Positions 22,615-34,963 are shown, counted from the stretch's first letter. The stretch: DNA of 64,000 bases from Termitomyces sp. T153 (GCA_018296165.2 JACKQL020000044.1:62001-126000), one strand, 5' to 3'. The notes: generated by a model not told the origin, from the letters alone. Translations and numbers: made by a program.

Positions 22615-24045
22615 TACTTGTATTACATGATGTAAGGCATTACCTTACTTGCATACATGCAGTCACAACTAATTAACTGCTTTTGACTTATGTGACATGC
22701 ATTGTAGCTTGCAAGAACTGTAATGACACCACTACATTTCTTAAGTCAAACTAGTGTTGACTTGTACTAAACTTCTGGAAAAGAAGTTCGTTTCCACAAA
22801 ATCCAATAACAACATTGATATTTTTGATGTTTGACTTCTTCAATGGGTACCATTGTGACCATTGATGACCAGGATTTCAGCCCAGCTGCCAAGCTTTCAA
22901 CAGATGGAGCAACCCTCATTGCTCCACTCTAGATCACAGAACTTGCAATGTTACAGCATGGCATGTGGAGGGACAGCATGGTAATGCCAAGAGGACTCCA
23001 AGCAGCCATTTCTGTTAGAGTAGCTCTGGCTAGTCCAAGTAGTGTTGTTACTGGAGTGACAAGATGAGAAGATGTATCCAAGGGTAGAACCAGATGATGC
23101 CAGCAGACAAAGGCAAAAAAGCCTTTGTATGGACTCACACCAGTACAGGTGGAAGAACTGAAGTCCTTTCTGGTGAGCATAGGAGAACCTCAAGGAGCTC
23201 TTACCTTGACTACCCCATTGTGTAGTAGTGTCATGTACCTGTAAGGGCAAGGGCTAAGCTGCAGTTGCAGTTTCCAATAGCATGCCAAGCCTAAGACACA
23301 TATTTAATAATATTATTATTAGTTACCCTTACATGCCATATCTGGTAGCATCATGTGACACTACTTCATGTGTTTGTAAATGCATTATGTAAGGCAGACT
23401 TGCCTTGCTATTTGCACACATGTAGCCAATACCCAATTGTCTAACAGCTCCATAATAGCAACATTACATTTTTTAAGTCAAACTTGCATCAACCTGTGCT
23501 GCAAAACCATACTGAACTTCTGAACAAGAAGTTCACTGCCACAAGATATGATCAGAATGATAAAATTTCTATATTTACTTACCTCAATGGGCACTATTAT
23601 GACCATCAAGGACCAGGCATTCAACCCAGTTGCCAAAACTTCAATGGAGCAACACTTGTTGCTTCCCATGAAATAACATCACTTTCTATGTCACCACATG
23701 CCATGGGTAGAGAGTGTGTGGTGAGGCCAGGAGGGCTCCCAGCAGCTACTCCTATTAGACCAGCTCTGGTGGGTCCAAGTGGTGTTGCCACTGAAGGAAG
23801 GAGGGTATCCTTTGACAGACTGTATCAAGGGTAGAACCCACAGTACAGCCAACACTCATAGACAAAGGGAAAAGAAACCTTTGTACACATCCATGTTAGT
23901 ATTGGAGGAAGGATTCAGGTCCTTCTTCATGCGCATCAGGAAACCTCATGGATCTCCTGCCATTCTTATCATGGAGTAGCACAGTGGTTCCAAGAGGGCC
24001 AGGGTCAAGCTGCATTTGCACTTTGTACTACTCCAAGTAGTCTGG
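22615..24045. repeat. Diverged tandem duplication, two copies of about 670 bp
   Basis: Copy A (about 22615-23285) and copy B (about 23375-24045) align in order. Both have a gatgtaaggca-like or tatgtaaggca-like start, ttaagtcaaact, acttctggaaaagaagttc versus acttctgaacaagaagttc, a caatgggtaccattgtgacc-like block, and a gcaagggctaagctgcagtt-like block near the end. Both copies are riddled with stops in all frames. No known protein was recognised. Confidence 0.65.
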
Positions 24046-25203
24046 GGGTTTGGATGTCCATGTTCATTGAGACAATCCCAGAGGGTGTTGTAAACACCTC
24101 TGACACAGATGCCAAAGCTCACCCACATGAGATCCTTTAGTGGAGGATCATGGTTTTTTATCAAGACAAGATTGAGCTTACCAAGACTTCATCATGAAAT
24201 TGCTTAGCTGCATGTGTAAAACATTGTGATCCAACGGTTACTTGAGGAAAACATGAGACCCATCTATTCATGTCTCTTTCAGCACAGGAGGCAGCTGAGT
24301 AACACTAGAGGAAGAGGCTACATCACAAGTGTCCTCAGTTTTTCCATTGCCTCTGGTGGGGCAACCAGTGTTGCTCCTGGTTTTCCCTGTTAATGAAGCA
24401 TTAACTTTGCTTCAGGCACTCCAGTAGTCTGGAGAGACAGCCTACAATTATTTTTTTTATATCACTATATTCATGCATGGTACTACCAAATGTTACAAGA
24501 GCCATCAGAATCCACAACATTCCCTAGTTGTTTTTGGTGATGCTCCCCTAGTACTGCCCAGTAAGACAAGTTGAGAGATTTTGTTTTGGGTGCATCAAGG
24601 CCTACAATCATGTGGCATGTCAGGCTGCAATAGACCATCAACAATGGGCTATGCTAAAAAATTTGGCTATGAACAACCTAGCATCAACTAATGCTGGATC
24701 AGTCATCACCACAAAGCAACCATTTGTGTGACACAGACTGCAGGGTCAATGCAGTAGACTATGACATAGGAGGACCAGGTTGCCTTGCAATAATCCTGAA
24801 ATGGTCAGCTAGCATAATATTAATATCAATGAGTGAACAGTTTTCTGAATTGAATAATGGATTAACAAAAAGTTTGTCTTGGAATTTGCTACATTGCATT
24901 CAAGCAAGGGATTTGGAAGGAGTATAGGACTGGGGACCCTCAACTTCAATAGCAATCAATAGATATAGTTCATAAGAAATATAGTGATGTGCAAGACTAC
25001 TGTGGATGAAATTATCAATATGAATGGCTTATAAGCACAAGATTGCAGAGGGCCTTGAATGGAGTGCACAGTTTCATGTACACCTGAAACTGAAGATTTT
25101 TCCACAGATGAGTGCATAAGTAGAATGCAATGGTTTTGGAACAGGTGTCAAGTGTGTTCATACCACCAATGCAGAAGTGCTTTGAGCTAGGCTTCTGATT
25201 GGG

Positions 25204-26220
25204 TCATGGGGCAATTTTGAATATGCAAGAGAAGGAAAATTGAGATTCAGCATCAGCAATTGAATTAGCAGTAGAAGAGAGCCACTCAGAAGAAAAGGAA
25301 AAGTCTAGACAGCATGCAAAAGTGACCAACCCTTGTACAAAGTTCATGGCAGGCAGGGATCTAAGTGATGGGTTGCAGATCATGTTGAATATGGCCTTGT
25401 TGTCAATGTGGAAGATAACATGACAGCCATGCAGAGACTCACCCCAGCAGAAGATTGTGTGCACCATGGCAAACATCTTCTTGACTTGTATGTGTTCCTT
25501 GCAAAGGCATAATGGGCACTGTACTATGGACCACCACTTCCTATAGTGCCATCCTAGGCCTTTGGAGCTGCTTGCATCTGTGAAGATATTGATTTGGTAT
25601 CTGGAGGGGCTGATCATGTGGACCCTGTTCCATGCTAGTGCAATGGCATGCCACTATGAGATGTTCTGGTGAGCTTGCTTAGGGATGTGGCATCAGCTGA
25701 ATGTGGATGATGGAGGGAAGGTGGTAGCAAAGTCATAGAGACTGCAGATGAAGGCATGTAAAATGAGAATGACTCAAAAGGTGAGTGGTAGGAAGCCTGT
25801 GAGTACTTCCAGCTTGCAGAGGGTGCATGACCAATGTTATACCCAATTAGATATGAGCTGCCAAAACTTTATGGGAGGTAAGCAAACCTCCATAGAGATG
25901 GAGTCAAGTTGCAGCCCTGGAAGCTCAATGTTCTATGCCCTTTGAAGACTGGAAAGTGAGCCCAAGCTGTGAGCAGCCCACTTTAGAGAATCACCAACAA
26001 GATTGCAAGGTGAGGATGACAGGAAGAAGATACTGAGGAAGTTGTCAAGGAAGTGCCATATACATGTGGGGATATTACATTGGAGTATCCAGCACAGCAC
26101 TTATATGAAGATGTTGAAGATGTACAGAGCTGACCTGCCACTGAATGTGAGGATAATGTTATAACAGAACTGCCTGAGCCATTCAAACTCAAGGAGTGGC
26201 CAGTTCTCTCAGCAAACTAG
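25204..26220 (-). pseudogene. DIRS-like retroelement, RT end and RNase H
   Basis: The minus strand at 25204-25617 encodes an RNase H of the DIRS type: NIFTDASSSKGLGWH, a middle block with KKMFAMVHTIFCWGE and HIDNKAIFNMI, and SSTANSIADAESQF at its end. Upstream (about 25650-26215), broken by stops and shifts, are RT-like pieces such as LLEFEWLRQFCYNIILTFSG and IELPGLQLDSISMEVCLPP. DIRS elements lack classical LTRs and use a tyrosine recombinase. Possible recombinase remnants below 25200 are too decayed to claim. Confidence 0.7.
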
Positions 26221-26278
26221 GTTGTGATGGAATTTTGATTTGAAGTCAAGCTTCAGCATCTGGGAGACAGGCCCTGAG

Positions 26279-26646
26279 TGTAAGGGCAACCTCTGAGGCA
26301 GCTGATCTAAGTCATGCAGCTAGCAGAGGGGAATCCAAAGTATATTAGCAAGTAGATGAAGATACAAGCTGTAACTAATCACCTAGTAGAGGGGAATCCA
26401 AAGAGAACAAGTCTAAGGATCTCTGCTGCTTGGTGTGGCACATCAGTGGGTGGCAGAGGCATGGGAATGACTGTTCAGAAGGCCAGAGCTAGCCCTAACT
26501 CTAGGAAGATGATTGGTGAGGTAATATGGAAAGTTCTGCAGGTCTCTAAAGATCTCCAGGGTTCTGGAACAAGCCCTGGAGATGTTGAACAAGCTGTGGA
26601 GATACTGGAACAAGTTGTGGAGGTTGGAAATGGAAGTCCCCTGACA
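26279..26646 (-). repeat. 3' LTR of element B1 (family B LTR)
   Basis: 368 bp, reading TGTCAGG...CTTACA on the minus strand. It is homologous to the repeats at 55765-56134, 61434-61783 and 62640-63008. Confidence 0.88.
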
Positions 26647-26657
26647 TCACCCCCCCT

Positions 26658-29600
26658 CTAGTACACAGTGTCTTGACATGTGGGGTAGAGAAAGTCCCTG
26701 ATTGTTCTGTCCACTGGTGAAATAGGATAGATTCCTTGTATGGCATGCAGAGCATCTGGGTGCTTCCTGTGGAACTCCTTGATGAGCCCCAGGGCATGTA
26801 CATTCTCCTGCCATACCCAGGAGATGTCCTCAATCCCATATCCCTTCCACTTCACCTTGTATTGTAGTTGTTGCCAGAATAAACAACAATACAGAATTTA
26901 CTCCACCTCATACTCCTCATTACTGTTGACCACCACCAGAGGTGGCAGAGGCAGTGGAAATGGTCCCAGAATAGGATCTCTTCAGGCTGGAGTCAATTTG
27001 ACCATGTTAAACATGGGATGAAGCTGGCACATCACTGTGGGGAGCTGGAGTTGGTAGGCTAGGGGCCCTACCTGTTGTTCCACTGTGAAAGGTCCTAGTT
27101 GGCAGTGTAACAGCTTTTTTGAAGGTTGGGTAGTTATAATATCATAGGCATCCAGGTAGACTTGATCCCCAGGCTGATATTTGCACTCCAGAGCCCTTCC
27201 ATAGCCATAGTATTGTGCCATGTCATCCTTTGCCTTTTATCAGAGCTGCTCAGGCCTCCTCCTGTGACTTCTTCATTTGGTCCACAAACTTGGTTACTGC
27301 TTCATTCTCTGAAGGTGAGGCCTGGGGTTCAAAGCCCATGCACAAGTGTTGTCCAGTATTGAGAAAGGATGGGGAGAATTGTGTGGAAGCATGAATGTAA
27401 TTGTTGTATTGGAACTCAGTGTTGGGGAGAAGTTCATCCCAGTTGTCCTGGTGCTCATTGCAGAAGAGGCAGAGATACTGCTGCAACTCCTGGTTTATGC
27501 ATTCAGTCTGGCCATTGGACTGTGGGTGGTAGGCAGTGGAGGTGTGAAGCTTCATGCCAAGTAGTTAGTAGAGTTCTCTGGTAAAGTCTGCTATGAATTG
27601 TGGCCCCTAGTCAGAGATGTAGGCATCAGGGAGGCTGCTTCCAGGCATTCCTCCAGTACAGGTTCATGGTGCTTTTAGTGGAGCAGGTGGTGTGAGTCAG
27701 AATGAAGTGTGCTTGCTTGCCATACAGGTCCACCACCACCATAATTATGTTGTAACCATGGGCATTGGGGAGCTCTACAATGAAATCCACTGAGGCAATG
27801 CTTTATTGCAATGCAGGCATGGGCAATGGGTGTAGCTGTCCAGAGGGGACACAGTGCTGGGGCTTGGTCTGGAGACAGAGATCACATGTACTAGTGTAGG
27901 ACTGAATATACTAGGACATCTGGAGCCACCAGTAATTCCATAATACCAGCTCCAACATCTTCCATTGTCTGGGGTGCCTAGTGATGTGGGAGTCATGGTG
28001 TTGCTCTACAATTCTCTGGTGGAGCTCCAGAGTGTTGGGCACATAGATACAATCCCAGAAGGTCAAGATCCCATCTCAAAGAGCCCATTTGTTTGCACAG
28101 ACCAATTTGGCACCTGTGGTATGTTCTAACTTTAGCACCTGAGCTGCCTGAGCAATGAGTTCTTCCTGCTGACTGTTCCAGTTGCCCTGCTGGATGTCCC
28201 AGAGGATGTCTACTTCTGTTCCCTCAATGGCTAAACCTTCCATAGCTCAGATTGCAAACAGCTCAGGCTGGAGGAGCACAATGTTGCTGTTGTCCTCTTT
28301 CTCAGTGCTGTAGTACACTCTCTGGGACAGGGTGTCTGGTTTCCCCATACTCTAGCTAGGCTTGTGGTGCAGTGAGAAGTCAAAATTGGCTAGGTAAAGG
28401 GACCATTGGACCTGTTGGTGGTTGAGCTTCTTGGCTGTCTGGAAGTATTCAAGGTTCTTGTGATCTGTTCAGACCTCAAACTTATGCCACACGCCTTCCA
28501 GGAAGTGCTGCCACTCCTCAAACAACTGGATGATGGCCAGCATCTCCTTGTCATGGATCTTGTACTTCCACTCTACTGCATTCAGGCTCTTGGAATAGAA
28601 GGCCACTGAATGCCACTTTCCATTCTCTGGGGACTGCTATAAAAGAACAGCCCTGGTAGTGAAGTTAGAGCTGTCAGCTTTTACTTGGAAGGAGTTATCA
28701 TCCAAGAAAAGGAGGATGGGTCCTGAGGTCATGGCCTGCTTGAGGGCATTGAAGGCTGTCTGCTCTGGAGGCCTCCAATGCTACACAATGTCCTTCATAG
28801 TGAGGTTGAATAGCAGGCAGGCATGATGCAAGAAGTCATCAATGAATCTCCAGTAGAAGTTCACAAAGCCTAGGAATGCCTGCACCTCCTTCTTGTTCTT
28901 GGGCTCTGGCCACCCCACCATGCCTGCTACCTTTACTGGGTCCATCTCTGTGGCTCTGTGCAAGATGATCAGGCCAAGATACTTGATCCAGGTCTGCTCA
29001 AACTCACACTTCTCTGGTTTAAGGTAGAGCTAGTGCTGGTGGAGACATTCCAAGACAAGGCAGGTGGTGCAGTGGTTTTCTTCCAGTGTTTTGGTGTAGA
29101 TGAGAATGTTGTCAATGTATATACACACTACACCATCTGCAATGAGGTTTTGGAAGATGTCATTCATCATTGTCTGGAAGGTGGCTAGGCTGTTGGTGAG
29201 TCCAAAGAACATAATGAGAGGTTTGAATAAACCCCAGTTGGTCTGGAAGGCAGCCTTCCATTTGTTGATGTAGCCCCACCAGACATCCAGTTCAGTGAAG
29301 TATTGCACACTCCAGAGATTGTTGATGAGCTTGGAGATGAGGGGTCGGGGGTAGCAGTTACCTAGTAATCCTGAACCAGTTGGAGCAAGCTGTCTTTCTT
29401 CTTGATGAAGAAGACCAGAGATTTGGAAGGGTGTATGCAACCAGAGTCCACATTCTCTTGCAGGAAGGCATTGAGTTTGTCCTGCTCTCTAGGTGCTAAT
29501 GGGTAGACCCTACAGCTAGCAGGCATAGAGTCAGGCAATAGCTCAATAGTGTGGTCCCACTGCTTGCACTCTGGAAGTGAGTCAAACAAGGCCTTGGAGA

Positions 29601-30330
29601 ACACATCCTCAAATGCATGGTAAGAGGGTACAACATCCCAGAACTCTGGGGTGTGGAGTTAGCAGTGAATGCCTGGGCCAGCTGCTGGGATGTGGTCTGG
29701 CTAGCACAGATCTCTGCAATGGAAGGCACCAGACATAAGGTGGTAGTATAGATCTGGTCCCTCAGCTCTACCACTTCCTCTAGGAGCTCTGGTTTATGTA
29801 CACTGCTAAACTCCTCTCTGCCTTCCTTCTCCAGGGCTCCACCACTACTCTGGTCATCCTTGTAGAGGGCCTCTCTACAGAGGAATGCTAGGAGTGGGGA
29901 GTCCAGGAGGTTCAGGTCCATGAAAGAGAGAGGCCCAATACAACATACATGGATAGCTGTGTGCTCTTGAACTTGAGCTTGGTGTTCTTCCTTGGCCTCA
30001 GTGGTGCAGGCAGAGCACTCCTACGAGCATCTGCTCATTGTTACCTCACCCTTGGTCCAGTCTACTTTGGGGTTGTGGTTGCAGAGCCATGCAAAGCTGA
30101 GGATCATGTCCTGTCTGCTCAAGCTGGTGATGGCAAAGACTGCATGCTCCATGTGGTTTTGATAATGGAGGATGAGGTTGACTATGGAGCTGATGGCACC
30201 TGCTTTGTTAGGCATTCCATCAATGTTGAAGACTGGAATGGAATTGGGGAGTGGCTGCATGGTCAGGCCATGCCATTTGACAAATCCTGAGTCCAGGAAC
30301 AGTCCTGTTGCTCCACTATCTAGGAGAGTG
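26658..30330 (-). pseudogene. Pol of element B1 (protease, RT, RNase H, integrase, chromodomain)
   Basis: Starting from the high coordinates: a retropepsin with LLDSGATGLF (about 30290-30325); an RT whose catalytic motif reads YIDN instead of YIDD (about 29105-29130), i.e. the second Asp lost by a G-to-A change; an RT thumb/connection (MDPVKVAGMVGWPEPKNKKE, about 28900); RNase H (about 28700-28370); an integrase with Asp in SVDF (about 27785), a second Asp near 27615 and Glu in NGQTECIN (about 27500); and a chromodomain (MKWKGYGIEDISWVW, 26800-26855). Stops are scattered through all parts. The copy is dead. Confidence 0.85.
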
Positions 30331-31237
30331 GTGACTCTGCAGGTTTGCTAGGTGCCTATGGTCTCTATCTCCATGTCAAGGTGCAGGGAGTTGGCAGAGA
30401 GGCTTGAAGCCATGATGTACTGCCAGGGCATTCAGCACACCCAGGTGGGGCAGTGCCAGCAGACCCTAGCTAACATTGGGGGACTTGGCAGAGGCTCCAG
30501 AGTTGGTATTTGTATATATGGAGGAGAACATTGAGGTTCTTTTGTCTTAGAATGAGGGGCATTGGGAAAAGCTATTTTATTTTTTAATGACAGACATGAG
30601 AACCTGTTAGTATTCAGCAATGGAGGTGTACACCTCATCCACTGCTTGACTAAAAATTCTCCTCCAGTTCTGGGGGTGATGTGCAAGTGCAGATCTCTGG
30701 GGTCAACTCCAGTGTCCACTCATCTGGCAATGTAGCTCTAGCAGCATCCTTTGTGGCCAGCAATTGCAGGAGGAGTTTCTCCTGCTCCACCATGGAGAGG
30801 TAACACACTTCCAGATCCAAGGGGCAGTGTCATGTGAAATGCCTAGGCTTCTTGCATCTCTAACACAGTAACAGTGCAGTGCAGAGCTGTTGGACTGCAT
30901 CTATCTCCATAGAGATGCTTGGCAGCAAGGAGCATGGTGCAGGGATGGTTGGAGTAGGGGCAGGTGCTGGGCAAGCAGGTGCAGAGTATCAGAGGCTGGT
31001 GACTAGTGTGGGGTGCAGCATGGGGTGCATGTGGTGGAGCTCCCATCAAATCTCCATGAGTTGCCACTGATTCCAGGCTACCTCATACTACAAAGCAATC
31101 TTTTTGTCATTTGAGTGGCCCTCCACAAGATTGTCAATGCATTACACCAGTGCAGGGTGCAGGCCATCCTGGAATGTGAGGCATAACTGAAGGCCATTGG
31201 AGTAGGCAGCTTGCTTGGCCCACATAGAGACATACAT
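30331..31237 (-). pseudogene. Gag fragment of element B1
   Basis: It includes the capsid end (AYSNGLQLCLTFQDGLHPAL, about 31150-31220) and a degraded CCHC knuckle region (about 30830-30880). It is truncated at the N-terminus relative to the gag of the copy at 60.2-61.3 kb. Confidence 0.7.
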
Positions 31238-32215
31238 ATGTAGTGTATCCTACATTACAGCAGAGCACACTTTGGATTGTATTCTACATCACTGGCAGAG
31301 TCTGCTACACTATAGTAGAATCTCCACAATGTAGCATATTATATGGGTGCTGTGGAGGCCATACATTGTGCCATACTATACATATTTAGTGGAGTCCTTT
31401 GACCAGGATCTGGAGCTGCTAATCACTACTGAGTCCATTGCAATTACATTTAACAGTGACTGGCCCTACTCAACACTAAAATCTGCTGGTGTCAGCAGAC
31501 TGGCAGTGGATCTGGCTGCTGGCCATTTCTCATGACTAGCTGCTGCTGCTTGTGAAGAAATCCATGCTCAGGAATGTATCTGCCTAGTGCCATCAGAAAG
31601 CTGCTGAGAAAACAGGGGGTGGCCAAAGCCAGTACCACCACTGGCAACAAGCCACTTAAATGAAAAGTGATATGAAGATCTATTTGAACTGCAGAAATAA
31701 CAATCAAGAAACAGCAGAAACACAGCATTATGCCAGTTGAACAAAATCAATGGAGAACACATCATATTGGTCATGGTTTTTTTAGATGCTTGGGAATGCA
31801 TCAGTATATAGGATCAGAAATCTTTGGAAGGCATCAATCTTCTTTGGCAGCCATCAAAATGTCATCAAAGCATCCAATTCAACCTTCTGTGGTAGCCAGA
31901 CTGCATTTGGACAGTACATGTAAATCAACAGATGCATGTGACCCTAATTTTCAAATTCTTGAATTTCAAGTCCTCTTTTCCTCACCAGCCACTGCTCATC
32001 CACTCATTGCTGTCTGCTATGCTATGTCTCCATCCACTGAGGTCCTTTTCCAACAGCTCTACAATACTGAGAACTCTGTGTTAGTCTCTGCTTTGAGAGG
32101 AGACTTGTCAGATCTCCAGGGTAGGGTTAAACAATTGGTGAGCAACCATATTTGTGGAATTGGTCACAATAGCAACAGGGTTGCTGATGAGAGCAGAGTC
32201 ATTAGCAATGGCAGA
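31238..32215. other. Unassigned CpG-poor stretch
   Basis: The first 150 bp is rich in short ctaca/tgtag words. A 299-residue plus-strand frame (31730-32629) is the longest open frame in this part. It has no recognised domain and its second half is antisense to a better coding candidate. Confidence 0.35.
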
Positions 32216-32808
32216 CTAATCAACAGAAATGGCTACAGTGGTGGCATGGTCCATCTCACTCTCATCCTTCTTGGGCTGGGCAGCCTCATCATTGTTGGGC
32301 TTTTCTGCCTCAGCAATGGGTGCCAGAGTAGAAGCTGGTGCAGGTGGAAGGCTGCTGGTGCTGGAGGCTGGTTGGACAGAAGAGGAGGAGGAGGTTTGAA
32401 GCTGGTTTTGAAGGTTGTTAACCATGCTCTGGAGTGCAACAATGTTGACATTGCTCTGCATGAGATGCCCAGCATGAGCCTCAACAGTTTGCTTTGTCCT
32501 ATTGAGGTCAGATGTCATGCCCTCAATGCTCATGTCAATGATGTTCACATGCTCATTGAGTGCTTGCAGCATCATATTGTACTGCCAGAGCATCTTCTCC
32601 ATCTCTGTAAACCTCATCTCCTCAGCTAGCACAAATCCTGACCTCATCTCTTCTGATACAACCTCAATTCCTTCATTGATGAAATTGAGCCATTGGTTCA
32701 ACCCCACCATAGCTTGTGAAGGGATGGCTTTGACAGATTTGGTGGAGATGGCCAGATCTGTCTGATGCTTGCCCTTTCCCTTTCCACTTGTTATCAGCAG
32801 GTCTGCTT
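32216..32808 (-). pseudogene. Decayed minus-strand gene, coiled-coil part
   Basis: The minus-strand frame 32216-32710 encodes a Met/Glu-rich heptad-like segment (SEEMRSGFVLAEEMRF and following, about 32580-32670), then a Ser/Pro linker and an acidic end. It looks like a coiled-coil tail. The reading continues upstream beyond a solo LTR (32814-33763), where the same gene seems to resume at 33769. No family was recognised; it could be a capsid-like or regulatory protein. Confidence 0.4.
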
Positions 32809-32813
32809 GCTCC

Positions 32814-33763
32814 TGTCATGACCCACTCCCTAGACCCTGACACTGCCCCCAGCCCCCCCAATGCTCTGCCAAACTCCCCAACCCTCGCCCACCCTCTGCA
32901 CCCACTTTGGGCAACTCTAACACTTCCTCAGCAAACTCCAATGGTTTCTTGATCAACTCCAACACCTTCTCTGCAGCAGTTGATGCATCCCCTGAATTCC
33001 CCTGGACTCCCAAGGCTTCCCCTGACCCCAAAACAATCCACTTTCCAACTGATCCCATCAGAATGTCACTGCGGCCTGCTCCAAGATCGCACCCAACAAC
33101 CGTTGACTCTGCACAGTTCTGTTGAGCCCGCTGCCATATCCTCTGCTCTCCGGAACCACCCAGTAGTAGGTATATAAGTCGTAGAGTAACCCCTAGTACT
33201 TTAGTCTTGATATTGCATTTACTGGTTTCCTATGTCTTGTCTTTCATCTCGTCACTGTCTCTATTTTTAGTTTGAAATCTATCTCTTTTTCCTGTCTTGT
33301 CTTGCCTTGTCTCTGTCTCATCTTGACTGTGTATATTTCCTTTGTCTTCCTAAGTTCCTCTCATCTCCAATGTCAGTATGAACTCTGCATGCATGCTATG
33401 ACCCAAACATTCTTACAGCAACTCCGGACCTTGCTCCCTGCTTGGCCCAGGAACCCCTCACACCTTGGTGATCTCCCGTCAAACTCTGGCTCTACCCTCA
33501 TCAACCACAAAGCCTCCACTTACCCCGCATTCTATTTGCATGCCCACAAACTTGTTCTGGCACCTGTCCAGGTTCAACAACTAGTATACTTGGTCTTAGA
33601 TGTCCCCAAACCACTCTGGACTTGCTCGGACTGCCCCCCTAGCTCCCCCTCACAAGTCCCTCTGTGCCAATCCCAGATGCTTGGTTATAAGTGCAGGACA
33701 TCACATCCACCTAGTAAGGATTTGCCAGTGTAGCTGAGCCCTTGTCATCAGTGGAACCTGACA
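32814..33763 (+). repeat. Solo LTR of family A, CpG-rich
   Basis: A 950-bp sequence starting TGTCATGACCC and ending GGAACCTGACA is flanked on both sides by gctcc (32809-32813 and 33764-33768), a perfect 5-bp target duplication. A TATATAAG core promoter lies at 33171-33178. It is homologous along its length to the inverted sequence 47364-48442. No internal gypsy sequence is attached, so this is a solo LTR left by LTR-LTR recombination. Unlike its surroundings it keeps many CpGs, which suggests a later arrival. Confidence 0.9.
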
Positions 33764-33768
33764 GCTCC

Positions 33769-34131
33769 ATTCCTTTTATGCTGGCTGCTGGCAGATCCAT
33801 CTGTTCCTTTCTCCTTCCCTGTTCACTGGCTGCTGGCATATCTGCCAGCTAGATTGTTGATGGCCCAGCAACTGGTGTTAGTTCTGTCTGTTGTCAGTAA
33901 ATGATTTCAGTTGGGGAAATCAACACTTACCTCAACATACTCAGCAGACTTGGGTTTTTTCTGCCTTTTCTCCTTCTTTCCCTTCTTGCTCTTGTTCCTC
34001 CAGACCTCTTCCTTGTGATTCCTAGTGAGACTGCATGTTTTCTTGAGGACAAGCTGGCAGGCATTGCACAAGGTTCTTTCCTGGAACTGGCTCCACTGGT
34101 GACAATGGACATGATGCCAATACTCTACCAA
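33769..34131 (-). pseudogene. Decayed minus-strand gene, possible GATA-type zinc finger
   Basis: The minus-strand frame 33907-34131 contains QERTLCNACQLVLKK followed by a very basic stretch (KSKKGKKEKRQKKPK). TLCNACxL plus a basic tail is the second half of a GATA-type finger. The first Cys pair is not seen in this frame and may have been lost by mutation. The frame lies upstream of the coiled-coil piece at 32216-32808, with the solo LTR between them. Confidence 0.35.
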
Positions 34132-34299
34132 GTTTTGATGAGGGACCTGCTGGGGATGGCAGAGCTACTGTGGACACCAGACCTACTGGTATAACCAGAT
34201 CTGCTGCAACCATTTGCAGATCAATTAATTGCTGACATCTGTTTAAAAATTTCTGAAGTTGAAGGATCCAATGTTGAACTTGGACCTGCTACTCCTCCT

Positions 34300-34963
34300 G
34301 CTGCATGGCCCTTGTTGACCTCCTGGGCTTCCTTTCTTGCCTGTGACTCCTTGAAATATGCCCCTGCCTCCTCAATTGCCTTTGCATCTAACAGCTTGCC
34401 TGATAAAATTTGGAGGGCATTGTTGGAAAAGCTTTTCCTTGCCTCTAGGACAAGTTGTTTGTTCTTGGTCTGGGAAATTTGCTTTCACAAAGATTTCTTC
34501 AACACCATCTGTGAGTGTGGCATATTATCCTGACATTTCCAGTGGGTCCCCCACTGAATCCATTGATCCCACTGGGCCTGCTACCAGCATCACTAACTTG
34601 GCCATTGCCACTGACTCTGTCACTTTCACCAGGCATGCTACCATCATCACTAACTCTGCCATTGCCACCAGACCAGCAGTCAGTAATGAATCCGCTGTGC
34701 CCAATAGTATTGAAACTATTTTGGCCAGTTCCATTGCTGCAACTGGGCATTTGATGGATGTGGATATGATAGGCCCAGCACCACCTCATTCTTTTGATAA
34801 GATTGTGCCACAATGTGGCCACAGTGCATCCTAAGCCACATGACCCCCCACCAAACATACCCAGTTCTCCAGTTGTCTAGCAGGTAAGAGAAAGGTCAAT
34901 GAACATGCTGAGGAAGCAGTAGCCAAGAAAATGAAGGAACATGGAGAGGATGAGGGCCACTGA
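34300..34963 (+). pseudogene. Ser/Thr-rich decayed open frame
   Basis: The frame 34358-34834 (158 residues) is rich in Ser, Thr, Pro and Ala. After a stop, the same strand offers a basic/acidic end (GKRKVNEHAEEAVAKKM, about 34882-34960) before a TGA. It looks like the C-terminus of a protein with a nuclear-type tail. No family was recognised. Confidence 0.3.

Larger units (their letters stand above)
26279..31237 (-). mobile_element. Truncated Ty3/gypsy element B1 (family B)
   Basis: On the minus strand the order is gag, protease, RT, RNase H, integrase, chromodomain and 3' LTR, as in chromodomain Ty3/gypsy elements. The 3' LTR (26279-26646) is present. The 5' end stops within gag at about 31237, where similarity to the sister copy at 55765-61783 ends, so the 5' LTR is lost. 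No target duplication can be assigned. CpG is nearly absent and stops are frequent. Confidence 0.85.

Noticed and set aside
31730..32629. 299-residue plus-strand frame as a real gene
   Set aside because: No domain was recognised, CpG-poor transposon surroundings favour long chance frames, and its second half is antisense to a coiled-coil coding candidate.
33064..33763. A shorter solo LTR beginning TGTCACTGCGG
   Set aside because: Its flanks do not form a duplication, whereas starting at 32814 gives gctcc on both sides.
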